NCBI GenBank assembly: GCA_016711215.1
Contig: JADJTL010000008.1
Span: 1 to 60,271, forward strand
Length of the DNA stretch: 60,271 nt
DNA from: Pseudomonadota bacterium
Lineage (GTDB): Bacteria > Myxococcota_A > Polyangia > GCA-2747355
Direction: 5' to 3'
Shown: positions 32,447 to 41,634 of the stretch, one piece after another
Numbering within the stretch: the stretch's first letter is position 1
Layout: the number at the start of each line of letters is the position of its first letter
Notes under the pieces: model-generated
Told to the model about the DNA's origin: nothing
Seen by the model: only the letters and a program-made list of their open reading frames with translations
Database searches by the model: none
Program-made: the position numbers and the translations under genes

Positions 32447-35400
32447 AGTGCCTCAGGATCCCAATGCTCCGAGATCCCCGAGGCGCCCTCTGCGGGTGGA
32501 GACTCGGCCGGTGGACGGCTACGCCCGACGAGCAGGTAGATCGCGGGAATGGCGAAGAGTGTGAAGGCCGTGCCGACGGCCATTCCGCCGACGAGCACGA
32601 GCCCGATCGAGTTGCGCGCGGCGGCGCCGGCGCCGGTGACGAGCGTCAAAGGAAAATGCCCGGCGATCGTCGCGCCCGCTGTCATCAGGATCGGGCGCAA
32701 GCGCGTGAGTGCGGCCTCGTGCACGGCCTCGCGCTTCGAGCGCCCCTGGTCCTGGAGCTTGTTGGCGAACTCGACGATGAGGATACCGTTCTTGGCCACG
32801 AGCCCGACCAAGGTGACGAGCCCTACCTGCGAGTAGATATTGAGCGTGGTGGTCCAGCCGCCGGTGAAGAACGGAACGTTGGGATTCGGCATCTTGAGGA
32901 AGGTGAAGATCAGCGCGCCGAAGATCGCCAGCGGAACCGACCCGGCGAGGATCACGAAGGGGTCGCGGAAGCTGTTGAACTGGGCGGCGAGGACGAGGAA
33001 GATCAGCACCAGCGCCAGGGCGAACGCCGGCAGGAACTTGTTGCTCTCGCTGCGGAGCTGGCGCGACTCGCCGGTGTAGTCGATGACGTAGCCCTGGGGC
33101 AGGATCTTTCCCGCCTCGTCCTCGAGGAAGCGCAGAGCCTCGTCGAGCGGGCGCATCGCCACGCCGCTGAGCTTGACCGCGTTGAGCTGCTGAAAGCGAT
33201 TGAGGGACCGTGCGACCGTCGTATCGCGTAGCGTCGCGACCGCGCTCAAGGGGACGAGCTGCCCATTGGGACCCGTGACGCGGATCGCCGCCAGCTGCTC
33301 GGGGTTGAGGCGCTCGACGCGCGCGATCTGCGGGATCACCTTGTAGCTGCGACCGGCGATGTTGAAGCGGTTGACGAAGTTGCCGCCGAGCATCGCGGCG
33401 ACATCGCTGCCGACCTGCTGCAGGCTGAGGCCGAGGTCGGCAACCTTGTCCCGGTCGATCACCAGCTCAGACTGCGGTTGGTCGACCTTCACATCGATGA
33501 TCGGCGGGAAGGCGAACATGCGGCTGGCGACGGCCTTGGCCTGCAGCTGCTCGACGAGTCGCAGGATCTCCTCCGGCTCGGCGGTCGAGGCGATCACCAC
33601 CTCGACCGGGAACTGCCCTCCGCCGGGCAGCGCCGGCGGCGCGACGGGAAAGATCCGAATACCGGGAATCGCCTGCAGCTTACGCTGCACTTCGGGAAGA
33701 ATCTGCGGCACGCTGCGCTGGCGTTCACCCCAGGGCTTGAGCGCCATCCCGCTGAAGCCCGAGGTCGGGAAGGTCACCTGGAAGGTGAACTTGCTCTCGG
33801 GCGTGCTGAGGAAGGCGCGATTGGCCGCTGCGGCGAAGCGGCTGGTCTGGTCGAGCGTCGCGTTGGCCGAGGCCTCGAGCAGGCCGAAGACCACCCCCTG
33901 GTCCTCGGTTGGGGCCAGCTCGGCAGCCGACATCTTGAACATCGGGATCGTCAGCAGGCTGATTCCAGCCCAGAGCACGTAGACCGCCCACCGGTGGTTG
34001 AGCGTGGCGTCGAGCAGGCGGCCGTAGAGGGCGCGGAGGCGGACGAAGTCGCGCGCGATCTTGCCGGCGAGGCCGCGTTCGCCGAGCCCGGGCTTGAGCA
34101 GCCGCGCCGACATCACCGGAGACAAGGTGAGCGCGACGACGCCCGAGATCGTCACCGCGCCCGCGAGCGTGAAGGCGAACTCGCGGAAGAGGGAACCCGT
34201 GAGACCGCCCTGTAGTCCGATTGGCGCGTAGACGGCGGCGAGGGTGATCGTCATCGCGATGATCGGACCGATCAGCTCGCGCGCGCCGAGCAGCGCTGCC
34301 TCCTGCGGCGTCTTTCCCTCGCGCAGGTGGCGCTCGACGTTCTCGACGACGACGATCGCGTCGTCGACGACGAGGCCGACCGAGAGCACGATCGCCAGGA
34401 GGGTGAGCAGGTTGACCGTGAAGCCGAAGGCCTGCATCAGGAAAACCCCGCCGATCAACGACAGCGGGATCGCGACGATCGGCACGAGCACCGAGCGCAG
34501 GGAGCCGAGGAAGAGGAAGATGATCACCGCCACGATCAACAGCGTGTCGATCAGCGTGCGGGTGACCTCATGCAGCGCGTCGTTGATGTAGGCCGTCGCG
34601 TCGTACGCTACGCGGGCCCGCAGTCCGCTCGGCAGGTCGCGCTGAATCGTCGCGATCTCAGCCCGAACGCGGCGCACGACGTCGAGCGCGTTCGCGTTGG
34701 GGAGCGCGTAGATCCCCATGAACACCGCCGTCTCCCCCGAGAAACGCACCTCAGCGTCGTAGTCCTCGGCGCCGAGCGCGACCTCGGCCACGTCCTGCAG
34801 GCGGACGACCGCGCCCCCCTGCTCGCGCAGCACGAGGTTCTTGAACTCCTCGACCGAGCGCAGATCGGTGTTGGCCGTCAGATTGACCTGAACCAAGGCG
34901 CCCTTGGTGCGGCCGATCGGCGCCAGAAAGTTGTTGGCGGCGAGGGCCTGGCGCACCTGCGCCGGACTGACGTTGAGCGCGGCCATCCGGTCGGGCTTGA
35001 GCCAGATGCGCATCGCGAAGGTGCGCGCGCCGAGGATCTCGGCCCGCTGAACGCCCTCGATCGCGGAGAGGCGCGGTTGCACGATGCGGACGAGGTAATC
35101 GGTGATCTGATTCTGTTTGAGGATCGTCGAGCTGAAGCTGAGGTAGGCGGAGGCGAACTGGCTGTCAGCGGACTGGATATTTATCGTCGGCACCTCGGCC
35201 TCGGGAGGCAGGTTGCCGCGCACCTGATCGACCTTGGAGCCGATCTCCGCCAGCGCCTTGATCGGATCGTAGTTCAGCTTGAGGCGCGCATTGATCGTCG
35301 ACAACCCTTGCGCGCTCTGTGACTCGAGATAGTCGATGCCGTCCGCTGCCGCGATCGCGCGCTCGAGCTGGGTGGTGATGAAGCCCCGCACCAGCTCGGC

Positions 35401-35565
35401 GCTGGCGCCGACGTAGACGGTGGTGACGGTGACGACCGAGTTCTCGCTGCGGGGGTATTGGCGCACATTGAGCGAACGCAACGCCTGCACGCCGGCAATG
35501 ACGATCACGAGGTTAACGACGAGCGCGAGGACCGGGCGACGGATGAAGATGTCGGTGAATTTCAT
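32443..35565 (-). CDS. RND efflux transporter, HAE-1 type (AcrB/MexB-like)
   Basis: 1040-aa inner-membrane proton-drug antiporter. It has the expected two-fold layout: helix 1 (LALVVNLVIVIAGVQAL), a large periplasmic loop, helices 2-6, then the same again. The proton-relay aspartate pair is present in VGLVVDDAIVVVENVERH near residue 408, and IFLFLGSLRSVLVPIVAIPL is also typical. It follows the adaptor gene by 70 bases in the same operon. The outer-membrane partner is the divergent TolC-like gene. Confidence 0.95.
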   Translation of the reverse strand: MKFTDIFIRRPVLALVVNLVIVIAGVQALRSLNVRQYPRSENSVVTVTTVYVGASAELVRGFITTQLERAIAAADGIDYLESQSAQGLSTINARLKLNYDPIKALAEIGSKVDQVRGNLPPEAEVPTINIQSADSQFASAYLSFSSTILKQNQITDYLVRIVQPRLSAIEGVQRAEILGARTFAMRIWLKPDRMAALNVSPAQVRQALAANNFLAPIGRTKGALVQVNLTANTDLRSVEEFKNLVLREQGGAVVRLQDVAEVALGAEDYDAEVRFSGETAVFMGIYALPNANALDVVRRVRAEIATIQRDLPSGLRARVAYDATAYINDALHEVTRTLIDTLLIVAVIIFLFLGSLRSVLVPIVAIPLSLIGGVFLMQAFGFTVNLLTLLAIVLSVGLVVDDAIVVVENVERHLREGKTPQEAALLGARELIGPIIAMTITLAAVYAPIGLQGGLTGSLFREFAFTLAGAVTISGVVALTLSPVMSARLLKPGLGERGLAGKIARDFVRLRALYGRLLDATLNHRWAVYVLWAGISLLTIPMFKMSAAELAPTEDQGVVFGLLEASANATLDQTSRFAAAANRAFLSTPESKFTFQVTFPTSGFSGMALKPWGERQRSVPQILPEVQRKLQAIPGIRIFPVAPPALPGGGQFPVEVVIASTAEPEEILRLVEQLQAKAVASRMFAFPPIIDVKVDQPQSELVIDRDKVADLGLSLQQVGSDVAAMLGGNFVNRFNIAGRSYKVIPQIARVERLNPEQLAAIRVTGPNGQLVPLSAVATLRDTTVARSLNRFQQLNAVKLSGVAMRPLDEALRFLEDEAGKILPQGYVIDYTGESRQLRSESNKFLPAFALALVLIFLVLAAQFNSFRDPFVILAGSVPLAIFGALIFTFLKMPNPNVPFFTGGWTTTLNIYSQVGLVTLVGLVAKNGILIVEFANKLQDQGRSKREAVHEAALTRLRPILMTAGATIAGHFPLTLVTGAGAAARNSIGLVLVGGMAVGTAFTLFAIPAIYLLVGRSRPPAESPPAEGASGISEHWDPEAL

Positions 35566-35635
35566 CGAGGCTGCCTGAGTGTCGGGAGGCGCACGGGGGA
35601 GGCGAGTGCTGCCGCGTCCATCACTACCGCGTCCA

Positions 35636-36847
35636 TCAGCTGTCGCTGGGCGTGGGCGCTAGCTTGAAGCTTGGATTCAGCGTGTTGTCGACGACCACCG
35701 CTTGTCCGTTGCGCAGCTTGAAGACGCCGGTGCTGACGACCGCTTGGCCGGCCTTCAGGCCATCGAGGACGGCGACATAGTCGCCGCGGCGCTCTCCCAG
35801 CCGCACGAACTGCTGCCGAAGAAACTGCTGCCGCACCCCGACGCCAGCCGTCTGGGCCCCAGGAGCGACCTCCTCCGTCGCTGCCGGGCCCTGCGCGGTC
35901 GCTGGGCCTGCCGCCGCCGCGGGCGGTTGCGCCTCGAGGACGAAGACCGAGTCGCTGTAGGGCGCGTAGAGCACGGCGGTGGCCGGCAGCGCGACCACCT
36001 CGCGCGCGCGTGGCAGCACGACGGCTAGCTTGACGAACATCCCGGGCCTGAGTCGCTCGTCGGAATTCGGCACGGTCGCTTGGAGCTCGACGCTGCGGGT
36101 GTCGGGGTCCACCTGAGGGGTGACCGCGGTGATCGTGCCGACGATCGGCGCGCCCGGGAGCGCGCTGGTCGTGATCCGTACGGGAAGGCCGAGGGCGACC
36201 TGTTGCAGGTGTTGCTGCGGCAGGAGGAAGTTGACGTAGACCGGGCCGATCGACTGCAGCAGCACGATCGGCTCCCCGGCGTTGAGCACCTGGCCGAGAT
36301 TGACCTGGCGCAGGCCGAGGCGGCCGGAAAATGGCGCGCGGATCGTCTTCTTGGTGATCGTGGCGCGCAGCGCGTCGGCTTCCGCGGCCGCCTCGCTGGC
36401 CTGCGCGGCGGCGAGGTCATGCTCGGAGGCCGGGACGGCGTGCTTGGCGAGCAAACGCCTCACGCGGTCGAGGGTGCTGTTTGCCAGCGCGAGCCGGGCC
36501 TCGATCGCGCGCAGCTGGGCCGTCTCCGCGGCGACGTCCTGTTGGACGAGCGCCCCGGCGCGCACCTTCGTCCCAGCTTCGAAGGCGATGCGCGTGACTC
36601 TGCCCGAAAGCTCGGCCGAGACGTTGACCCCCTGTACGGCGGCGAGCGAGCCGACGGTGGTCAGCAGCGACTCCCAGGACTGGCGCTCCAGGCGCACCGT
36701 CGTTACAGGCTCAGGGGGCGGCATGAACTGGCTGGCGCCCGCGATCATCTTGCGGATCTGCAGGGCCTTGATCCCGCCGAGCACGCCCACCACGACGACG
36801 ATGGCGAGGACGCTGAGGGCGACGACACTGCGCTTTCGCATCGGCAT
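35636..36847 (-). CDS. RND pump periplasmic adaptor (membrane fusion protein)
   Basis: About 403 aa: an N-terminal membrane anchor (VVALSVLAIVVVVGVLGGI), a lipoyl half (VSAELSGRVTRIAFEAGTKV), an alpha-hairpin (residues about 100-165, with ANSTLDRVRRLLAK), the second lipoyl half (TIRAPFSGRLGLRQVNLGQV) and a beta-barrel domain (VTPQVDPDTRSVELQA). A Gly/Ala/Pro-rich insert of about 35 residues lies near the C-terminus. Two ATGs (36847, 36841) are both possible. It is the first gene of the operon with the RND pump. Confidence 0.92.
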   Translation of the reverse strand: MPMRKRSVVALSVLAIVVVVGVLGGIKALQIRKMIAGASQFMPPPEPVTTVRLERQSWESLLTTVGSLAAVQGVNVSAELSGRVTRIAFEAGTKVRAGALVQQDVAAETAQLRAIEARLALANSTLDRVRRLLAKHAVPASEHDLAAAQASEAAAEADALRATITKKTIRAPFSGRLGLRQVNLGQVLNAGEPIVLLQSIGPVYVNFLLPQQHLQQVALGLPVRITTSALPGAPIVGTITAVTPQVDPDTRSVELQATVPNSDERLRPGMFVKLAVVLPRAREVVALPATAVLYAPYSDSVFVLEAQPPAAAAGPATAQGPAATEEVAPGAQTAGVGVRQQFLRQQFVRLGERRGDYVAVLDGLKAGQAVVSTGVFKLRNGQAVVVDNTLNPSFKLAPTPSDS

Positions 36848-37031
36848 GGAGTCCACTCTCGTCGAAACAGAAAGGAAGAAGGAAGAGCGGTGCTCGGCGC
36901 TCGGGTTCCCGCGCTGCAACCCGCGCATCGTGACCTCCGCAGGGCGACCCGGTGCGCGTAAATACCACGAGCGACGCGCTTGTCCAGCGGCAGCTGCCGT
37001 GCTTATTTGCACGCCGAACGCGGAGGTGATG

Positions 37032-38426
37032 ATGAGCAGCCAATTGAGAGCGGCCGGTGCGTTGCGCCTGGTCCTGGGTCTTTGTGTGCTGGTCGGTCTA
37101 GCGTTTTTGACGCCAGCGCGCGCAGGCGCGGAGGTCGAGGGTGCGCGGCAGGCGCCGGGCGCGCCGCGGCTGGTCACGCTCGAGGAAGCCTACCGGCTCG
37201 CCCAGCGCGACAATCCGACGCTCGCGGTCATGGCAGCACGCGTGCGCAGCGCCGCGGCTGAGGTGGGCCGCGCCTGGTCGCAGCTCAAGCCGAGCGCCAG
37301 CCTCAACGGCACCTACACGGTGAACGATCCGGTGGTGTCGATCGACGCCGCGGCGTTCGCACCGCCGGGGGCGCCGCCGAGCGAGCCGATCGTGATCCAA
37401 CGCCGGCACCAGTTCGCCTTCGCCTTGCAGGCGGGCGTGCCGCTTTTTCGCGGACCCGCCTACCAGCAGCTCGGTGTCGCGCGCAAGGGGGTCGCGGCGG
37501 CGCAGCTGCGCGGCGTGCGGCGGCGCCAGGACTACCTGCTGCGCGTGGCCGACGCCTACTATGCTGGGCTCGGAACGCACGAGGTCGCGACGGCGCTCGA
37601 GGAGAAGGTGGCGGTCGACCAGCGCAACCTCGCGGTGGTGCGCGCCCGGCTCGAGGTCGGCCGCGTCTTGCGATCGGACGTCGTGCGAGCCGAGTTGGTG
37701 CTGGTCCAGGACGAGCAGGCGCTCCGCCGGCAGCGCAATGCGCTCGCGGCCGCGCAACGCCGCGTGGCGATCTTGATCGGCCTCGACGGGTTGGTCACGC
37801 TGCGCCGGCCGGCCGAGCCGGCGCCGGTGGCGGTCGACGAAGCGGCGATGCTGCGCTCGGCGGTGCGCCGGCGCGCCGATGTCGAGGCGCTGCGCTTGGA
37901 CATCGCCGCGGCTGACCAGGCGAGCAAGGCGGTGCGCTGGTCCTTCCTCCCGACGCTCGATCTGAACCTGCTCTACCGCTGGCAGAACGTCGGTGGTTTC
38001 GCCAACCGCCGCGATTCGCTGGCCGTCGTCGCCACGCTCGGGCTCCCGCTCTACGAGGGCGGCCTGCGTTACGCGAATCAACGCGCCGCGGAGGCGCGGA
38101 TGGCCGAGGGACGGGCGGCCCGCGCGGAGCTGACGCGCGGCATTGCAGAGACCGTGGTCCAGCTGCGCGCCGACCTGCTTTCGGCCGAGGCGGGCCTGGT
38201 CAGTGCCGACAAGGCCGCATCGTTGGCGACCGTGATTGTCGAGGAGATGACAGCCCGTTACGAGGCCGGCACGGCGACGCAGCTCGACCTGCTGGACGCG
38301 ACCCAGCGCCGGCTCGAGGCGCGCATCGAGCTAACCCGCAGCCGCTATGCGCGCGACATGGCGCGCGTCGCGCTCGCGCACGTGCTCGGCGGCCGGCAGC
38401 CCTTCGAGCTCGAGGCGCAGCGTTGA
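37032..38426 (+). CDS. TolC-family outer-membrane efflux protein
   Basis: 464 aa with a signal peptide (ALRLVLGLCVLVGLAFL, cleavage near ARAGA) and the duplicated OEP architecture: long coiled-coil helices such as the VRSAAAEVGRAWSQ region and its C-terminal counterpart LSAEAGLVSADKAASLATVIVEEM, plus the conserved YEAGTATQLDLLDATQ motif. Two adjacent ATGs exist; GGAGG ends 5 bases before 37032, so this one is chosen. It is divergent from the adaptor gene across about 185 bases that must hold both promoters. It overlaps dusA by TTGA. Confidence 0.92.
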   Translation: MSSQLRAAGALRLVLGLCVLVGLAFLTPARAGAEVEGARQAPGAPRLVTLEEAYRLAQRDNPTLAVMAARVRSAAAEVGRAWSQLKPSASLNGTYTVNDPVVSIDAAAFAPPGAPPSEPIVIQRRHQFAFALQAGVPLFRGPAYQQLGVARKGVAAAQLRGVRRRQDYLLRVADAYYAGLGTHEVATALEEKVAVDQRNLAVVRARLEVGRVLRSDVVRAELVLVQDEQALRRQRNALAAAQRRVAILIGLDGLVTLRRPAEPAPVAVDEAAMLRSAVRRRADVEALRLDIAAADQASKAVRWSFLPTLDLNLLYRWQNVGGFANRRDSLAVVATLGLPLYEGGLRYANQRAAEARMAEGRAARAELTRGIAETVVQLRADLLSAEAGLVSADKAASLATVIVEEMTARYEAGTATQLDLLDATQRRLEARIELTRSRYARDMARVALAHVLGGRQPFELEAQR

Positions 38427-39451
38427 ACGCGGCATCGTCGGCGCCCGCGTCGGAGCCGTATCGGCTCAGCGTGGCGCCGATGATGGACCGCACGGACCGG
38501 CATTTCCGCTACATCCTGCGGCAGATTACGCGGCGCGCGTTGCTCTACAGCGAGATGGTGACGGCGCGCGCGGTGCTGCACGGCGACGCCGAGCGCCTGC
38601 TCGGCTTCAGCGCGGTCGAGCGACCGCTGGCGCTGCAGCTCGCCGGTGACCGGCCGGAGGAGCTGGCCGCTGCGGCGCGCGTGGGCGCAGCGCTGGGCTA
38701 CGACGAGATCAACCTCAACATCGGTTGCCCGAGCGAGCGGGTGCAGCTTGGCCGCTTCGGGGCCTGTCTGATGGCCGAGCCCGCCCTCGTCGCCGACTGC
38801 GTCGCTGCGCTGGGGGCGGCGGTGAGCTTGCCGATCACCGTCAAGCACCGGATTGGGATCAGCGGCCACGAGACCTATGCCGAGCTGACGCGCTTCGTGG
38901 CCGCCGTCGCCGACGCTGGCTGCGCGCGCTTCATCGTTCACGCTCGGCTGGCCTTGCTCGGCGGGCTCAGTCCGAAGGCCAACCGCAGCGTGCCGCCGCT
39001 GCGCCACGAGGTGGTGCACGCGCTCAAGCGAGACTTCCCACAGCTCTGCATCGTCCTCAACGGCGGTCTGCGCACGCTCGACCAGGTGGCGGCCGCGCTG
39101 GCGCAGGTGGATGGCGCGATGATTGGCCGCGCGGCCTACGACGACCCTTACCTGCTGGCGCGGGCCGATCGGCTCTTCTTCGGTGCAAGCGATCCCGTGC
39201 CGACGCGCCGCGTGATCATCGAGGCGCTGCTCCCCTATGTGAGCGCGTTGGAGGCATCGGGTCAGCCCGGTACGCGCGTGACGCGGCACCTGCTCGGGTT
39301 GGTGGCAGGGCGTCCCGGCGCCCGTCGCTGGCGCACGGTGCTCAGTTCAGGTGAAGGCGCGACGGCGGCCGAGCGGCTGCGTGGGCTGCTCGGATCGCTG
39401 CCGGCGACGGTGTTGGATGACCCTGTGGTCGACGAGGCTCGAGCGCAATAG
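38423..39451 (+). CDS. dusA: tRNA-dihydrouridine(20/20a) synthase
   Basis: 342-aa FMN enzyme that reduces uridine 20/20a in the tRNA D-loop. DusA-specific features are VAPMMDRTDRHFRY near the start, the catalytic Cys102 in NIGCPSERVQ, IVHARLALLGGLSPK and MIGRAAYDDPYL. The proposed start is TTG 38423, whose TTGA overlaps the stop of the TolC-like gene; a GTG a little downstream is an alternative. Its pairing with an efflux gene looks accidental in function. Confidence 0.93.
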   Translation: MNAASSAPASEPYRLSVAPMMDRTDRHFRYILRQITRRALLYSEMVTARAVLHGDAERLLGFSAVERPLALQLAGDRPEELAAAARVGAALGYDEINLNIGCPSERVQLGRFGACLMAEPALVADCVAALGAAVSLPITVKHRIGISGHETYAELTRFVAAVADAGCARFIVHARLALLGGLSPKANRSVPPLRHEVVHALKRDFPQLCIVLNGGLRTLDQVAAALAQVDGAMIGRAAYDDPYLLARADRLFFGASDPVPTRRVIIEALLPYVSALEASGQPGTRVTRHLLGLVAGRPGARRWRTVLSSGEGATAAERLRGLLGSLPATVLDDPVVDEARAQ

Positions 39452-39456
39452 CGCCG

Positions 39457-41004
39457 TCAATCCTCGCTCGGGCGCCGATCGCGGCGCCGGGACGAGCGCG
39501 GTGGTGGCATCAGGGGCCGGGCGCGTGCCCGTAGCACACGAAAGGCCGGGCCGTCGCGCTCGACCTCGAACTCGCGAACCAGACGCGGCACCGGGTAGTA
39601 GAGGTAGACGGGCGTGCCTTGCGCCAGCAGCGCGAGCACGTCGTCGCGATTCATGCGCGTACGCACCGCGACGTCGGGGCGCCGGCCGAGGATGCGCTGG
39701 AAGTAGAGCGCGAAGACGGCGTCGTTCTTCCACTCGGGGGGCGTCGTGAAGTTGATGATCACGGTGCCGGTCGGCAGCTCACGCGACATGCGCTCGCCAT
39801 AGTCGTAGGCCGCGCGATAGCCATGCAGGTCGACCTTGCCGTAACTGGCCGCCGCCAAGGACGCCGGAAAGAGCGCGAGCACCAGCGCAAGGCCGAGACG
39901 CACCCGTGGCGCCCGGGGCGAAGCGGACGTCAGGCGGTCTACCGCTGCGAGCGCGCCGTCGACCCCGAGGCCGACGAGGCAGCAGAGCACGGCGAGCGTC
40001 GGGAGAAAGAAGACCTCGACGTCGTGCACGCGGTAGTCGAAGAAGAAGTAGACGTTGCCGGCGATCATCAGCGACAGAGCCAGGCCGACGAGCGCGCGCC
40101 CGCGCCAGAGCGTGATCCCGCCGACGAGCGCGAGGAGCGCGCCGACGACGAGGAGCTGGTCGTAGAATACGACCAGCACGCGGCCCGCGCGGCGCCCGAA
40201 GGCGTAGTGCTGGAGAAACCAGTGCTTGTAGTTGCCGCCGCTGACGAACCACCAGAAGCGCTCCCACGAGGACGAGGGATCCTCGAAGTTGATCAGCGGC
40301 TGCATCGCGGCGCGCCAGCGCAGGTAGAGGAAGATCGTGCTGCCGATCCCGGTGGCGAGCAGGCAGCCGAGCGCGCGGCCAAGTCGACGACCGCTGCCCC
40401 GACGGCGCCAGAGCAGCCGCAGCTCGCGCGGCCCGTTGATCGGAAGGCCGCAGCCCCAGACGAGCAGCGCGAAGCCGAGCCCGCAGGTCGCGATAAAGAG
40501 GTGGAGGCCCAGGGCTAGCCCGGCGAGCAGCGCCGCTGCGACCAGCCAGCCGCTCCGGTCGCGCTCGAGGCCCCGCAGCAGCAGCCAGAGCACCAGCAAG
40601 AGCGCGGTGATCGCCGGGGTGTAGACCTCGGCGATCACCGCCTGAAACCAGAAGAGCGAGCCTGCGCCGAGCGTCGCGCCACCGACGACGGCGGCGAGCC
40701 GGCCGCCACCGAGGGCGCGGACCACCGCATAGACCATGCCTACCGCCAACGCGCCGAAGACCGCGCTCATCAGGTTGACCGCGAGGGCCGGCGTCAGCGG
40801 CAGCAGGGTAAAGAGCCAGGCGATCAGCGTGTAGAGCGGGTATCCCGGTGGGTGCGGAATGCCGAGCACGCGCGCCGCGGCGGCGTACTCTGCGCTGTCG
40901 TACCAAAAGACGGTCGGACAGAGCGTGAGCCAGTAGAGCCCGAAGAAGATCGCCACCAGGGCCGCGGGGGGGAAGATCGGCCGCAGGGCCGCTGGCAGCC
41001 TCAA
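39457..41004 (-). CDS. DUF2723-family polytopic membrane protein (GT-C-like)
   Basis: About 515 aa with ten or so hydrophobic helices and a soluble C-terminal part. The family signature FWYDSAEYAAAARVLGIPHP, with its Asp-Ser and PPGYPLY that follow, is at residues about 30-55. Related proteins are thought to be GT-C glycosyltransferases or O-mannosyltransferase-like enzymes. The start is TTG 41004, overlapping the SRPBCC gene stop as TTGA and preceded by GGGGGAAGG. In-frame sequence further upstream belongs to the other gene. It converges on dusA with a 5-base gap. Confidence 0.85.
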   Translation of the reverse strand: MRLPAALRPIFPPAALVAIFFGLYWLTLCPTVFWYDSAEYAAAARVLGIPHPPGYPLYTLIAWLFTLLPLTPALAVNLMSAVFGALAVGMVYAVVRALGGGRLAAVVGGATLGAGSLFWFQAVIAEVYTPAITALLLVLWLLLRGLERDRSGWLVAAALLAGLALGLHLFIATCGLGFALLVWGCGLPINGPRELRLLWRRRGSGRRLGRALGCLLATGIGSTIFLYLRWRAAMQPLINFEDPSSSWERFWWFVSGGNYKHWFLQHYAFGRRAGRVLVVFYDQLLVVGALLALVGGITLWRGRALVGLALSLMIAGNVYFFFDYRVHDVEVFFLPTLAVLCCLVGLGVDGALAAVDRLTSASPRAPRVRLGLALVLALFPASLAAASYGKVDLHGYRAAYDYGERMSRELPTGTVIINFTTPPEWKNDAVFALYFQRILGRRPDVAVRTRMNRDDVLALLAQGTPVYLYYPVPRLVREFEVERDGPAFRVLRARARPLMPPPRSSRRRDRRPSED

Positions 41005-41531
41005 GCGCCTTCCCCCGTCGGGGCTTCGGAATGCCGCGCCAGCCAGTCGCAGGTGAAGCGGTAGCCTTGCTCGAAGCTGGTCCGCATCTCGCCCAGTAGA
41101 TAGGTTTCGATTTGGCGGCCGACCAGCGGGAGACGGGCGCGACAGCGTGCGTCCCAGTCGCGCTGGAGCCGCGCCGGGCCGACCATGCGCCAGGTGTAGG
41201 TGCCGCGGAAGTCGACCCAGGCGCCGATCACGGGCAGCTCGATCTCGATCGTCATCCTGCCAGCCTGCGCGTCGAAGCTCGCGCGCTCTTTGACCAGCGC
41301 GGCGCCCCGCACCAGCTTGCGCAGGGCGCTGGGCAGCTCGCGATCGGGCGTCAGGTGCAGCTCGCGGCGCAGCCGCAGCCCGCCCTCGCCGTCCTCTCGC
41401 TCGATCGCGCAGTGCTCGATCTTCAAGCGGAGCGCGCGGTAGAGCGCGTCCTGATAGTCTGGATCCAGCAGAACCATGGACCAGAAGCGTTCGGCGCTCG
41501 CCGCGAAGGTGTGCTCGATGTGGAGGTCCAT
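41001..41531 (-). CDS. SRPBCC / DUF2505-like lipid-binding-fold protein
   Basis: 176 aa, cytoplasmic. The pattern MDLHIEHTFAASAERFWSMV followed by DPDYQDAL and a central string of beta strands with alternating hydrophobics is that of the START/SRPBCC fold, closest in look to DUF2505. The ligand is unknown. ATG 41531 was picked over an ATG 16 codons upstream because the domain begins there. It overlaps the DUF2723 gene by 4 bases, suggesting that it acts with it in envelope glycan or lipid handling (inference). Confidence 0.7.
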   Translation of the reverse strand: MDLHIEHTFAASAERFWSMVLLDPDYQDALYRALRLKIEHCAIEREDGEGGLRLRRELHLTPDRELPSALRKLVRGAALVKERASFDAQAGRMTIEIELPVIGAWVDFRGTYTWRMVGPARLQRDWDARCRARLPLVGRQIETYLLGEMRTSFEQGYRFTCDWLARHSEAPTGEGA

Positions 41532-41634
41532 GGACGGGCCCCATGGCTGGCTGGGTGCCTTCAGGCGCCCGCGCAGCACGATTGACGCGGCCGGCCTCGG
41601 CGGCTTAGATGCACTCGCCCATAGGAATGCAGCG

